64,000 nucleotides of DNA from an uncultured Bacteroidales bacterium (GCA_937892255.1 CALAUL010000050.1:11193-75192); one strand, 5' to 3'; shown: positions 42,220 to 52,433, numbered from the stretch's first letter. Notes: generated from the letters alone by a model not told the origin. Translations and numbers: made by a program.

Positions 42220-43758
42220 ATGTTGGTAAAGACTTACGGCTCAGCGATAAAAGGTATCGAAGCGTATACAGTGACTATCGAAGTAAATGTTTCGATGGGT
42301 ATGAAGTTTTTTATTGTCGGACTTCCCGACAACGCTGTTAAAGAGAGCGAACAACGCATGGAGTCAGCCATTAAGGAAAATGGTTGGAAATGGCCCGGGA
42401 TGAAGATTGTCATCAACATGGCACCTGCCGACATACGTAAGGAAGGCTCGGCGTATGACTTGCCTTTGGCTCTTGGGATATTGGCATCGACAGAACAGAT
42501 TCCTGCCGACAATTTGGAAAAATACATCATCATGGGAGAGCTTTCGTTGGATGGTAGCTTGATGCCGGTGAAGGGAGTCTTGCCTATGGCTCTCAAAGCC
42601 AAAGAAGAGGACTTCGAAGGTGTCATACTACCCAAGCAGAATGCGAAAGAGGCGGCTATTGTCAGCGGACTTAAAGTCTACGGAGCAGAGAACCTGAGGG
42701 AAGTGGCTGAATTCCTCACAGATGGCACAGGCTTGGAGCCTATAGATCTCAATATAGAAGCTGAGTTTCTCCGAGGTCAGGATATTATAGACTTCGACTT
42801 TTCAGAGGTCAAAGGACAAGAGAATGTCAAGCGAGCTCTCGAGATAGCAGCGGCCGGCGGACATAACATATTGCTCATTGGAGCACCGGGTTCGGGCAAG
42901 AGCATGATGGCAAAACGTCTGCCGTCGATATTGCCACCTTTAACCCTTGACGAGGCTCTCGAGACGACAAAGATACACTCTGTGGCAGGCAAGATACCAG
43001 GCGAGACATCTCTCCTTACACAACGTCCTTTCCGAAGTCCTCATCACACCATATCTGATGTAGCTCTTGTCGGTGGAGGTTCGTTTCCACAGCCGGGTGA
43101 GATATCTCTTGCTCACAATGGAGTGCTCTTCCTCGATGAGTTGCCCGAGTTTAAACGTACAGTGTTGGAGGTTATGCGACAGCCTCTCGAAGACCGAACC
43201 ATATCCATATCGCGTTCGAGATTTACAGTCGACTATCCTGCCAGTTTTATGCTTGTGGCGAGTATGAACCCTTGCCCATGTGGATACTTCAATCACCCCG
43301 AACGACAGTGTGTCTGTTCGCCAGGTATGGTTCAGAAGTACTTAGGACGTATCTCCGGACCACTGCTCGACCGTATAGACCTACATATAGAGGTTGTTCC
43401 GGTGTCTTTTACCAAGTTGGCAGAAGCACCTCCGGCAGAACAGAGTGCCGACATCAGAAAACGCGTCATAGCAGCTCGCAACATACAAGTGAAGCGTTAC
43501 GCCTCACTCGAAGGAATACACTGCAATGCCCAGATGACATCTAAATTGCTCAATAAGTATGCCGTGCCCGATGAACGTGGTCGTATGATACTCAAAGCAG
43601 CTATGGAGAAACTCGGACTCTCGGCACGAGCTTATGACAGAATATTAAAAGTGGCACGCACCATAGCCGACTTGGCAGGAGAAGAGTGTGTGCAGTCGCA
43701 ACATATCGCCGAAGCTATCCAATATCGCTCTCTCGACCGTGATACGTGGGGCAATTAA
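42220..43758 (+). CDS. comM: YifB/ComM family AAA+ helicase-like protein (Mg-chelatase domain)
   Basis: 512 aa. The N-terminal Lon-like domain (about 20-150: EVNVSMGMKFFIVGLPDNAVKESEQRMESAI, MGELSLDGSLMPVKG) is followed by the AAA+ domain with Walker A GAPGSGKSMMAKRLPSILPP and Walker B GVLFLDELPEF, then the zinc-like CPCGY...CVCSPG segment and a C-terminal Mg-chelatase extension (LSARAYDRILKVARTIADL). ComM proteins promote branch migration during natural transformation and recombination. Alone with its own promoter. Confidence 0.94.
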   Translation: MLVKTYGSAIKGIEAYTVTIEVNVSMGMKFFIVGLPDNAVKESEQRMESAIKENGWKWPGMKIVINMAPADIRKEGSAYDLPLALGILASTEQIPADNLEKYIIMGELSLDGSLMPVKGVLPMALKAKEEDFEGVILPKQNAKEAAIVSGLKVYGAENLREVAEFLTDGTGLEPIDLNIEAEFLRGQDIIDFDFSEVKGQENVKRALEIAAAGGHNILLIGAPGSGKSMMAKRLPSILPPLTLDEALETTKIHSVAGKIPGETSLLTQRPFRSPHHTISDVALVGGGSFPQPGEISLAHNGVLFLDELPEFKRTVLEVMRQPLEDRTISISRSRFTVDYPASFMLVASMNPCPCGYFNHPERQCVCSPGMVQKYLGRISGPLLDRIDLHIEVVPVSFTKLAEAPPAEQSADIRKRVIAARNIQVKRYASLEGIHCNAQMTSKLLNKYAVPDERGRMILKAAMEKLGLSARAYDRILKVARTIADLAGEECVQSQHIAEAIQYRSLDRDTWGN

Positions 43759-43769
43759 ACCGAAATGTG

Positions 43770-43777
43770 TACCTTTG
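43770..43777 (+). promoter_or_regulatory. -7 element for metH
   Basis: TACCTTTG, 25 bases before the chosen metH ATG, just after the comM stop. No cobalamin riboswitch could fit in this gap. Confidence 0.5.
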
Positions 43778-43802
43778 TAGCGATTTACAAGATTATCTGC
43801 TG

Positions 43803-46800
43803 ATGAATAATAACCGTTATGCGCTGTTGCGCGAAATATTGACAAGACGTGTTCTGCTTCTCGATGGTGCAATGGGCAGTCTGATACAGAAAGTAGGACT
43901 TAAGGAAGAGGACTTCCGCGGTGAGATGTTTGTCAATCATCCTATGCCACTCAAAGGCAACAATGATGTCTTGGTGTTGACACGTCCCGATGTCATAAAA
44001 GCTATTCACAGACAATATCTCGAAGCAGGTTCGGATATAATAGAGACGAACTCATTCAATGCTACATCTGTCTCACAGGCCGACTACGGATTAGAGAGCG
44101 AGGTGTATGCTATCAACAAAGCCGCTGCCACTATAGCACGCGAGATGGCTGAAGAGTTCTCTACACCCGACAAACCGCGCTTCGTAGCAGGCTCTATGGG
44201 ACCGACTAACAAGACGGCTTCCATGTCTCCCGATGTCAACAATCCTGGCTACAGAGCTATAACCTTCGACCAACTTGCAGAAGCCTATGGAGAGCAAGTC
44301 AGAGGTCTCCTTGATGGTGGCGCAGATATTATCCTTATAGAGACGGTCTTCGACACCCTTAATGCGAAAGCCGCTCTCTATTCTGTCAATAGAGAACTCG
44401 AAACCAGAGGCATAGAGAAATTCCCCGTGATGATATCTGCTACAGTGGCGGATAAGAGCGGGCGAATACTCTCCGGACAGACGGTAGAGGCTCTCTTGTA
44501 TTCGGTCTCACATATCGAATTGTTATCCGTGGGTCTCAACTGCTCTTTCGGAGCACATGACATGATGCCATATATCGATGAGTTGGGAAAGAAGTCTCCA
44601 TACCTCGTGAGCGCATATCCCAACGCAGGAATGCCCAACCAATTTGGCGAATATGACCAGACACCCGATAAGATGGCACAGCAGATAAAAGACTTCCTGG
44701 AAGGTGGCTTGGTGAACATCTTAGGTGGCTGTTGCGGAACTACACCGGGGCATATACGTGCCATGGCTCAGATTATCGACACAGCTAACATACACAAGCC
44801 TGCCACCACAGATCATACAATGCACCTTAGCGGACTCGACGCACTGACAGTAAGCAAGGCGCAACGTCAGTTCTACAACGTCGGCGAGCGCACCAATGTC
44901 GCCGGCTCGCGGAAGTTCGCTCGTCTCATCTCAGAAGGTAAATATGACGAAGCTCTCGATATAGCACGCTTAGAGGTGGAACAAGGTGCGGACATCATAG
45001 ATGTCAACATGGACGACGCCATGCTTGATGCAGAAAAGGAGATGGTGACATTCCTCAACCTCATGGCTGCTGAACCTGAAGTGGCAAGACTTCCCGTGAT
45101 GATAGACTCATCTAAATGGCAAGTTATAGAAGCCGGATTGAAGTGCCTGCAAGGTAAAGCTATCGTAAACTCCATAAGTCTGAAGGAAGGCGAAGAGATA
45201 TTTCTGAGTCATGCCCGGACAATAAAGAGATATGGAGCGGCTGTCGTCGTCATGGCATTTGACGAAAAAGGACAAGCCGACACCTATGAACGTCGCATAG
45301 AGATATGTTCTCGTGCTTATAAGTTGCTGACAGAACAGGCAGGGGTTGAATCGGCAGATATCATCTTTGACCCTAACGTTCTCGCTATAGCGACAGGCAT
45401 AGATGCACACAACAACTATGGCGTGGACTTTATTCGTACCTGTCGTTGGATAAAAGAGAATCTTCCTCATGCTAAGATAAGTGGCGGAGTGAGCAACCTA
45501 TCGTTTGCTTTCCGAGGCAACAATCCTGTACGAGAAGCTATGCATTGCGTTTTCCTCCATCATGCAGTGCGAGAAGGTATGGATATGGGCATTGTCAATC
45601 CGGCAACATTGATGGACTATGACTCTATACCTGCCGAACTGCGAGAGAGAATAGAAGATGTCGTGCTTAACCGTCGTCCCGATGCAACGGAAAGACTCAT
45701 TGACTATGCCGAGACTGCCAAGTCGCAAGCCATGGGTAAGAACTCAACAGTCGACATGTCATGGAGAAATGCATCGGTCGAACAACGTCTGCAACATGCT
45801 TTGCAAAAAGGTATAACAGAATACCTTGAAACAGACCTTTCCGAAGCTCTTAGCATATATCCATTGGCAATAGATATAATAGAGAAGCCTCTCATGGACG
45901 GAATGAACATGGTAGGAGAGCTCTTCAGCGAAGGCAAGATGTTCCTCCCACAAGTGGTAAAGACAGCCAGAGTAATGAAACGCGCCGTGGAAATACTACG
46001 TCCTACCATAGAGGAGGAGAAACGCAAGTTAGGCAAGGAGAACACAACTGCGGGTAAGGTCCTCATGGCAACGGTGAAAGGTGACGTTCACGACATAGGT
46101 AAGAACATAGTATCTGTCGTCATGGCGTGTAATAACTTCGAGGTGATAGATCTCGGTGTGATGGTCGAAACAGACACCATAGTCAACGCAGCCATACAAC
46201 ATAAAGTAGACGCTATCGGACTTAGCGGTCTTATCACACCATCTCTCGAAGAGATGATAAAGGTAGTACAAGCTCTTAAAGCAAAAGGCGTGAAAGTACC
46301 GGTGATGATAGGCGGAGCAACAACGTCCGAGATACACACAGCCGTGAAGATTGCTCCCGAGTATGACGGTCATGTGGCATGGGTTAAAGACGCCTCTCAA
46401 AATGCGTATGTAGCAACAGCTCTCATCAATGGAGATAAACAATATATAAACAACCTCAAAGCTCGTCAAGAGACATTGCGTCAAGACAACAGCCAACGCC
46501 GAAAAGACGACAATTTCTCCGATACCGTTGCTACAACATCAACACAGACAGACAGCAATGAAGCACATGTCGTTCCACGTCATATAGGACGTACTGTGCT
46601 GAGAGATATTAACATTGCCGACGTAGCCCCCTTTGTCAACTGGAGAATGTACCTCACTGCATGGCGTATGACGGGAGATTTCACCGGCTTGGATAAGATT
46701 TCGACAGTTGAAGAGGGCGACACTTGGTTGGCAAACTATAAAGGAGACAATAAAGAGAAAGCACGTGAAGCCATAAAGACACTCCTCGATGGAAAGTCCA

Positions 46801-47378
46801 TGTTGCAACGCATTATAGAGGAGAAACTGACTTCTCTCAACGCAGTGGTAGAACTCACACCCGCCAACAGCAACGGCGATGACATCATTATCTACACCGA
46901 TGACAACCGCGACAAAGAGAGAGCACGTCTGCATTTTGAACGTCAGGCGAACACCGACAGTTATAGCCAAACATCGTCTCTTGCAGACCGCATGCCGAAA
47001 GAAGGAACAAAAGGCTATATGGGCTTCTTCGCAGCAACAGCAGAAGCCTCTCGCAGACACCTTGAAGATAGCTACGACGATATATGTCTTGGACTCGTTG
47101 CAGACCGTTTGGCTGAAGCACTCTCCGAATGGTTGCACTACAAAGTCAGAACAGACCTCTGGGGATATTCTCCTGACGAACCTCTTGACCCGACAAACAT
47201 TATCAAAGGTCATTATAATGGTATTAGACCGGCAATAGGTTACCCGTCGGTACCTAACCACGAGCAGAAGAAAACACTCTTCGACATAACAGATGCAACA
47301 GTCAATACGGGCATAGAACTCACAGAGACATTGGCAATGAAACCGGGAGCATCGGTGTGTGGCTATTACCTTATATAG
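43803..47378 (+). CDS. metH: Cobalamin-dependent methionine synthase
   Basis: Transfers methyl from methyltetrahydrofolate to homocysteine through cobalamin. 1191 aa with all four modules: Hcy-binding barrel (RRVLLLDGAMGSLIQ; zinc motif GGCCGTTPGHI), pterin domain (NVGERTNVAGSRKFARLI), cobalamin domain (D761-V-H763-D-I-G766, lower-axial His), and SAM activation domain (SGYGRPAIGYPS-like RPAIGYPS; TLAMKPGASVCGYYL). A roughly 40-residue polar linker (about 900-940) separates the last two. ATG 43803 chosen since an in-frame ATG at 43746 would overlap comM and precede the -7 element. B12-dependent rather than MetE. Confidence 0.95.
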   Translation: MNNNRYALLREILTRRVLLLDGAMGSLIQKVGLKEEDFRGEMFVNHPMPLKGNNDVLVLTRPDVIKAIHRQYLEAGSDIIETNSFNATSVSQADYGLESEVYAINKAAATIAREMAEEFSTPDKPRFVAGSMGPTNKTASMSPDVNNPGYRAITFDQLAEAYGEQVRGLLDGGADIILIETVFDTLNAKAALYSVNRELETRGIEKFPVMISATVADKSGRILSGQTVEALLYSVSHIELLSVGLNCSFGAHDMMPYIDELGKKSPYLVSAYPNAGMPNQFGEYDQTPDKMAQQIKDFLEGGLVNILGGCCGTTPGHIRAMAQIIDTANIHKPATTDHTMHLSGLDALTVSKAQRQFYNVGERTNVAGSRKFARLISEGKYDEALDIARLEVEQGADIIDVNMDDAMLDAEKEMVTFLNLMAAEPEVARLPVMIDSSKWQVIEAGLKCLQGKAIVNSISLKEGEEIFLSHARTIKRYGAAVVVMAFDEKGQADTYERRIEICSRAYKLLTEQAGVESADIIFDPNVLAIATGIDAHNNYGVDFIRTCRWIKENLPHAKISGGVSNLSFAFRGNNPVREAMHCVFLHHAVREGMDMGIVNPATLMDYDSIPAELRERIEDVVLNRRPDATERLIDYAETAKSQAMGKNSTVDMSWRNASVEQRLQHALQKGITEYLETDLSEALSIYPLAIDIIEKPLMDGMNMVGELFSEGKMFLPQVVKTARVMKRAVEILRPTIEEEKRKLGKENTTAGKVLMATVKGDVHDIGKNIVSVVMACNNFEVIDLGVMVETDTIVNAAIQHKVDAIGLSGLITPSLEEMIKVVQALKAKGVKVPVMIGGATTSEIHTAVKIAPEYDGHVAWVKDASQNAYVATALINGDKQYINNLKARQETLRQDNSQRRKDDNFSDTVATTSTQTDSNEAHVVPRHIGRTVLRDINIADVAPFVNWRMYLTAWRMTGDFTGLDKISTVEEGDTWLANYKGDNKEKAREAIKTLLDGKSMLQRIIEEKLTSLNAVVELTPANSNGDDIIIYTDDNRDKERARLHFERQANTDSYSQTSSLADRMPKEGTKGYMGFFAATAEASRRHLEDSYDDICLGLVADRLAEALSEWLHYKVRTDLWGYSPDEPLDPTNIIKGHYNGIRPAIGYPSVPNHEQKKTLFDITDATVNTGIELTETLAMKPGASVCGYYLI

Positions 47379-47428
47379 AGAATAATAAACTCAAAATGGC
47401 ATCTAAAATATATACATAGACGGAATTA

Positions 47429-47461
47429 TTTGGAAAATTAATAATTTATTTCTTACCTTTG
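47429..47461 (+). promoter_or_regulatory. Promoter of the HU-SPOR gene
   Basis: TTTG (47429-47432), 21 bases, TACCTTTG (47454-47461). Confidence 0.65.
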
Positions 47462-47483
47462 CCATTGTCAATATCTTATACCC

Positions 47484-48464
47484 ATGGGCATGGACAAATA
47501 CATCAAATCACTTATCGACATTAGAACTCGAGTTAACTTACCTACTTTTGGGGCATTGCTTCGCTCAGAAGAAGACGGTAAGATAATGTTCTTGGAGCAC
47601 CTCAACTTTGACGATGGCGCTCTTGCTGAACATGTGGCACAACAAAAAGGTTGTAGCTTAGAGGAAGCTCGTGAAGAAATAGCACAGTACATCTCTTCTC
47701 TCCGCAGTCGTATTGACACCAATGAAAGGATAGAGTTGGAAGGTGTCGGTGTCTTTGTTAAAGACGGATCGTCTGTCTCTTTCATGCAAGATGCCAACGT
47801 TCAACCAGTAAATTCTGATGACTATTTTGAGTCTGAAACTATGACTCTGGTAGAGGACGAGTCGGTAGAAGAAACAATAGAAGAACCGATGAAAGACGGA
47901 GAGATAAAGGAAGAACCACAGAAAGAGACAATCTCGGCTGAAACACAACCGGCTCCTGAAAAGAAAACAACAGTTTCTGTATCGTATGAAGAAGCGGGCA
48001 ACAAGAAGAAAACAATACTAATAGTTTGTCTTATTGTCTTGTTGTTCTTGTTGGGCATTGTGTTATGTCTTTTCGTATTCAATAAGGACAATGCCGTGTA
48101 CAGAGCATTCTTCGGACAAGAAGAGGAGGATGTTGAGGTTGTTGAAGAGCCAGCACCCGTGGTAGAAGAGCCGGAACCCGTGGTAGAAGATACCGTTGTG
48201 GTTGAAGAGACTCCTGCTGTGGTAAATCCTCTCGAGAAGAGATATAACATCGTAGTAGGAAGCTACAAAGAAAAGTCAGTAGCTGATAAGCGCGTGGAAA
48301 CTCTGCAAACAAAGGGCTTTGAAAACTCGTTCGTAGCACAGAGAGGCGATTGGTATGTGGCAGTCATCGAGTCGCACTCATCGTTGGTGGAAGCCGAACG
48401 CCGACAAGAAGAAATAGTAGACAAATACCGCATTGAAAGCTGGATTACAAATGCCGGTGAGTAG
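47484..48464 (+). CDS. HU-CCDC81 and SPOR domain membrane protein
   Basis: 326 aa. N-terminal HU/IHF-like (CCDC81-type) pair of domains (about 1-105: RVNLPTFGALLRSEEDGKIMFLEHLNFDDG; IELEGVGVFVKDGSSVSF), an acidic linker, one transmembrane span (about 172-192), a Pro/Val/Glu-rich periplasmic stretch, and a C-terminal SPOR domain (about 255-326: YNIVVGSYKEKSVADKRVETLQTKG). SPOR domains bind denuded septal peptidoglycan. The layout could link a cytoplasmic DNA- or protein-binding module to the division site; this role is inferred, not known. Confidence 0.88.
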   Translation: MGMDKYIKSLIDIRTRVNLPTFGALLRSEEDGKIMFLEHLNFDDGALAEHVAQQKGCSLEEAREEIAQYISSLRSRIDTNERIELEGVGVFVKDGSSVSFMQDANVQPVNSDDYFESETMTLVEDESVEETIEEPMKDGEIKEEPQKETISAETQPAPEKKTTVSVSYEEAGNKKKTILIVCLIVLLFLLGIVLCLFVFNKDNAVYRAFFGQEEEDVEVVEEPAPVVEEPEPVVEDTVVVEETPAVVNPLEKRYNIVVGSYKEKSVADKRVETLQTKGFENSFVAQRGDWYVAVIESHSSLVEAERRQEEIVDKYRIESWITNAGE

Positions 48465-48487
48465 ATGAGGTCGCTCAAATGATATTC

Positions 48488-48529
48488 AAAGAGGTTGTCA
48501 AAATCTAACGTTTGACAACCTCTTTTTTT
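48488..48529 (+). terminator. Rho-independent terminator
   Basis: AAAGAGGTTGTCAAA / TTTGACAACCTCTTT, a perfect 15-bp stem, loop ATCTAACG, then a T-run. Confidence 0.9.
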
Positions 48530-48564
48530 ATGGACTATCGTCAAATATATTCTAAACTGTTTCT

Positions 48565-48572
48565 TATATTTG
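48565..48572 (+). promoter_or_regulatory. -7 element for the GT2 gene
   Basis: TATATTTG, 20 bases before the ATG at 48593; no clear -33. Confidence 0.45.
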
Positions 48573-48592
48573 TGTTTTAGAATATTTGAAAT

Positions 48593-49687
48593 ATGATAGC
48601 TTTATTCTATATAATATCATTCATAAGTGTGCTCCTTGTCGGGTTCTATGCATTCCAGCTGCGCAAATGGCGTATAGCATGGCGCAATGAGCCTTCGCAC
48701 GTTCCAAGCAACGATGAGACAAAAGTGTCTGTCATCATACCTATACACAACGAGCTAAAACATATCGACGACTTGCTGTTAAGTCTCTTTCATCAATTTA
48801 AAGCCGCCAACGAACTGATATTTGTCTGTGACAACTGTACCGATGGTTCGGAAGTTTATCTCAAACGCCTTATTTATGACCGTCGAGACTGTAAACTGAT
48901 TATCAATAACGGCAAACCGGGCAAGAAAGAGTCTCAACGTCTCGGGGTAGAAGTCGCTTCCAACGATATTGTCATTTTTCTCGATGCGGATTGCAATCTG
49001 CCCAAATGGTGGATAGGAGCTACAATGTCGTATCACTGCAAGCATCGTCCCGACTTACTCATTGCCCCTGTATTAATGCGTGGAGACGGTTCTGTTTTTC
49101 AACACCTTGTAGAGCTTGAGTTTCTCGCTCTGCAGATGTGTACAGCCGGAGCAACAGTGTGCGGTACTCCGTTTATGTGCAACGGAGCTAATCTCTCGTT
49201 CGCAAAAGTAGCTTACAAAAGACATAAGGGCAATCCGAAATATGCATCGGGTGATGATATGTTCCTGCTCTCCGACATAAAGAAAAGCGGAGGTTCGATA
49301 GCTTACTTAAAGAGCAAAGATGCTGTCGTCACCACCCATGCTCCGCATAACTTATATAGGTATCTGTGTCAACGAACTCGCTGGCTGCGCAAGTCAACAG
49401 GCTACTCCGACAAGAAGGTTATATCTGTGGCATTGCTCGTGTTCCTTGTCAACATGAGTATCTTGGCTCTTTTGGCATTGTCAGTCTTCTATCCTCCGAC
49501 GACGGTTGCTCTCGGTATCGTGTTTGTTGTCAAACTATATAGCGAATATCGTTTGTTGAGGGAAGGCGCAAGGTTTTGGAATGTCATCGTGGACTTCGCT
49601 TCAGTCTTTCTCCTTGCTTTGGTGTATCCTCTTAATGTGCTTCTTATCACTATCTTATCAATATTTCGTAACCCTAAGAGATGGTGA
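48593..49687 (+). CDS. Membrane-bound family 2 glycosyltransferase
   Basis: 364 aa. N-terminal span (about 3-22), cytoplasmic GT2 domain (SVIIPIHNELKHIDDLLLSL, the DxD-type FLDADCN, GDDMFLLSDI, and QRTRWLRKS as the Q/RxxRW motif of processive enzymes), then two to three C-terminal spans (about 285-355). The combination resembles hyaluronan/cellulose-synthase-like or N-acylglucosaminyl transferases that build or flip surface glycans. It overlaps the following amidase gene by seven bases. Confidence 0.87.
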   Translation: MIALFYIISFISVLLVGFYAFQLRKWRIAWRNEPSHVPSNDETKVSVIIPIHNELKHIDDLLLSLFHQFKAANELIFVCDNCTDGSEVYLKRLIYDRRDCKLIINNGKPGKKESQRLGVEVASNDIVIFLDADCNLPKWWIGATMSYHCKHRPDLLIAPVLMRGDGSVFQHLVELEFLALQMCTAGATVCGTPFMCNGANLSFAKVAYKRHKGNPKYASGDDMFLLSDIKKSGGSIAYLKSKDAVVTTHAPHNLYRYLCQRTRWLRKSTGYSDKKVISVALLVFLVNMSILALLALSVFYPPTTVALGIVFVVKLYSEYRLLREGARFWNVIVDFASVFLLALVYPLNVLLITILSIFRNPKRW

Positions 49688-52281
49688 AAAGTCTGTTGTT
49701 GATAGTCATCTGTACATTTGTACTGAGTGTGCAGACTTCTGCACAACGTGCCGATGTCAGAGATAGTATCTGTTGTGATAGCCTTGTAAAGATTCTTACC
49801 GGAAAGAATTGGCGCAGCGACGACTCTATATTTGTTAAAGATATCCGTTCGGAAGGCAATACTCTCCATGTGAAGTTTAACAGTCATGCGTTGACAGTGC
49901 TTTTGACAGAGGCGAAATTAGATGCCATGACGCAGATGATGCAGAGTCGGTACAACAACCCTCTTCTGAATGTTCGTTTTTCAGCCGGAAATATCAGTCT
50001 CAAAAAACTTTTGCACACCAATGCACGCCAGCCCCGAGACAAGGCAGTGCCTGTTGTTTGTCGAGCAGAGCAAGGTGCATTGTCAGGACGTAATCTTGCC
50101 TTGTGGAATAGTCATGGCAAGTATTACGAACAGAGCCTGTCGCGTTGGGAATGGCAACGAGCAAGGCTCTTTACCACAGTCGAAGACTTGCTCACTACGA
50201 GTTTCGTCCTGCCTTTTCTGACGCCAATGCTCGAGAATGCAGGAGCTAATGTGTTCCTCCCTCGCGAACGAGATTGGCAACGTAATGTTGTCGTTGTCGA
50301 CAATGAGTCTGAAGATTTTCACTCCAACGGACTGAAAGTCGTCTCGACGACAACGGGCTATAAGTATCTGCCTGTTGTTCGTAATTCGGATAACCCTTTC
50401 TCTCTCGGAACAGCCGTTTCTTTCCGTATGTCAGAGGGCGACTCACTTGTCTATAGTGGCACTGTGCCGGTGTCGGGCAACTATGGAGTTCATGTCTGCT
50501 ACAACGCCTCAGCTGAAAGTTCTTCAAAGGTCACATATACTGTTGTCACTCCTCGAAACAGACAATCGTATACCGTCAATCAGCAATGTGGTGGTTCTAT
50601 GTGGCTCTATCTGGGAACTCTTTCTCTCTATGCCGGAGACACCTGGCGTATCGTTGTCAGCGGATCCGGGCAAGTGTCTGCCGACGCTGTCAGATTGGGA
50701 GGTGGCATGGGACACGTAGAACGTTGTGGCACGACGAGCAATGTTCCTTGTTATATGGAAGGTGCTCGGTATTATCTGCAAGCAAATGGCTTCGACGCTT
50801 CGGTCTATTCCCCGAGTGACGGCAAGAATGACTATACCGACGATGTAAATGCTCGTGGTGAGTGGGTCAATGCTCTTATAAAAGAGAAGAACATCAATGT
50901 AGATGCTGTCATAGCATTGCATACCGATGCCGGCATAGCGCAGTGCGATTCCGTCGTCGGAACGCTCACCATAGTGTCGACAGTCAACAAAGAGCCATAT
51001 CACAACGGCCGGAACAGATGGACTTCTCACGCCTTGGCTTATAGCGTAGAACGGAGCGTAGTTAGGGATTTGCGCACATTGTGGAATCCTCATTGGTCGG
51101 AACGCGGTATATGGGACAAGCGATATAGCGAGGCTCGTAGAGCAAATGTTCCTTCGGTGTTAATAGAACTTCTCTCACATCAGAATCTCAACGACATGCG
51201 TTATGCTCTGCATCCGCAGTTTCGCCATGACGCATGTAGAGCCATATACAAGGGAATACTCCGTTACCTTGAAGGAGATAGCGCAGTCATTCAGCCTCTT
51301 GCCGTTTCGGACTTCGGTATATGTCAGATGGCGGAAGACACGCTTCTCCTCTCGTGGCGACCAACTGTAGACCCTCTTGAAAGTTCGGCTCGTCCCGATG
51401 GGTATCATCTGTATGTTGACGGAGAGTTGCTTCTCTCTACTTCCGACACTGCTGTGACTATACATCAGCCCGCAGACGGTATTTTGCGAGAATACAGCGT
51501 CAGAGCTTTCAACAGCGGCGGAGTGTCGATGGTATCACAAGTCATGGGTGCACGCCTGAGGAGAGGTGCTCAACGTGCAATTGTCGTCGACGGCAACGTC
51601 AGAGTGGCAGCTCCTGATATTGTCAAGACTGACCAATATGCCGGAGTATTGCGCAACAGCGACCCGGGTGTGCCATGGGGCAAAGAACTTGCCCTCTGTG
51701 GCGAGCAGTACGACTACAACCCCGACTCGCCTTGGCTCGACGATGATGCTCCGGGCTGGGGAGCTTCTCATGCCGATATGGAACAAATTGACATCATCGG
51801 CAATAGAACACTCCGTGCTTCGTCAAAGATAGATACGCTCTATGACAAAGGGTTCTCTACCGTAAGTGTGAGTAAAGGCTTCTTCGAGCAGACGTCTCTG
51901 CCGGCCGATGTCATGCAACTATATATATCTCTCGGCAAAGAACGTACAACATGGCATGGCAGTTCGCAACCACGCTATTCTATCTATACCCCGTCTTTTA
52001 TGACGTCTGTCGATAGTGCTGCGATGCGTCAAATCGACATCACCATAGCCGGTGACTATGTCGGTTCGGAATTGTCGTCCGAAGAAGTGGCAAAATGGGC
52101 TTCTCAGACTTTGGGGATAAAACATCTTAGTCATAAGGCCTCGAAACGTGCCGGACATTCGTCTGTCGATGCAATACTCCCTGCGTGCAACGACGCTGTT
52201 ACCTTAGAACGATATCCCGATACACAAGCCCCTGCAGCCGTAAGATATAAGAATATCACCACTTACGGCTACGAAGATTAA
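49681..52281 (+). CDS. Secreted N-acetylmuramoyl-L-alanine amidase interrupted by a golvesin-like domain
   Basis: 866 aa with signal peptide (about 1-22). An Amidase_3-like zinc enzyme is split: the first half has LWNSHGKYYEQ (H145) and an RERD segment; the second half has DAVIALHTDAG (H414) and SVLIELLSHQN (E496). Between them (about 215-350) lies a beta-rich golvesin-type domain. A fibronectin-III-like domain (about 540-630) and a long C-terminal domain follow. Proteins of this layout are common in Bacteroidetes and are often misnamed 'xanthan lyase'. Predicted to cleave peptidoglycan stem peptides. Translationally coupled to GT2. Confidence 0.82.
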   Translation: MVKSLLLIVICTFVLSVQTSAQRADVRDSICCDSLVKILTGKNWRSDDSIFVKDIRSEGNTLHVKFNSHALTVLLTEAKLDAMTQMMQSRYNNPLLNVRFSAGNISLKKLLHTNARQPRDKAVPVVCRAEQGALSGRNLALWNSHGKYYEQSLSRWEWQRARLFTTVEDLLTTSFVLPFLTPMLENAGANVFLPRERDWQRNVVVVDNESEDFHSNGLKVVSTTTGYKYLPVVRNSDNPFSLGTAVSFRMSEGDSLVYSGTVPVSGNYGVHVCYNASAESSSKVTYTVVTPRNRQSYTVNQQCGGSMWLYLGTLSLYAGDTWRIVVSGSGQVSADAVRLGGGMGHVERCGTTSNVPCYMEGARYYLQANGFDASVYSPSDGKNDYTDDVNARGEWVNALIKEKNINVDAVIALHTDAGIAQCDSVVGTLTIVSTVNKEPYHNGRNRWTSHALAYSVERSVVRDLRTLWNPHWSERGIWDKRYSEARRANVPSVLIELLSHQNLNDMRYALHPQFRHDACRAIYKGILRYLEGDSAVIQPLAVSDFGICQMAEDTLLLSWRPTVDPLESSARPDGYHLYVDGELLLSTSDTAVTIHQPADGILREYSVRAFNSGGVSMVSQVMGARLRRGAQRAIVVDGNVRVAAPDIVKTDQYAGVLRNSDPGVPWGKELALCGEQYDYNPDSPWLDDDAPGWGASHADMEQIDIIGNRTLRASSKIDTLYDKGFSTVSVSKGFFEQTSLPADVMQLYISLGKERTTWHGSSQPRYSIYTPSFMTSVDSAAMRQIDITIAGDYVGSELSSEEVAKWASQTLGIKHLSHKASKRAGHSSVDAILPACNDAVTLERYPDTQAPAAVRYKNITTYGYED

Positions 52282-52425
52282 CCACATTCGGCTGTCTCGT
52301 GTAGAAGATTTATTTGTGACTTTAGATATAAAATGCAAATACTTTTGCTGGTTATGAATCTATATGATATTAGAGAGCAATAAAATAAAATCAAAGCAAC
52401 ACCTTAATATTAAAGCGTTTTATTG

Positions 52426-52433
52426 TATCTTTG
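52426..52433 (+). promoter_or_regulatory. -7 element for lysS operon
   Basis: TATCTTTG in the 285-base gap before lysS, giving a leader of about 130 bases. A second TAnnTTTG match (TATATTTG, 52511-52518) lies closer to the gene. Nothing else recognised in this gap. Confidence 0.45.

Noticed and set aside
43746..43802. Earlier metH start at 43746
   Set aside because: It would overlap comM and lie upstream of the TACCTTTG promoter element; the extra residues are not typical of MetH.
43759..43802. Cobalamin riboswitch upstream of B12-dependent metH
   Set aside because: The gap is only 44 bases, far too short.
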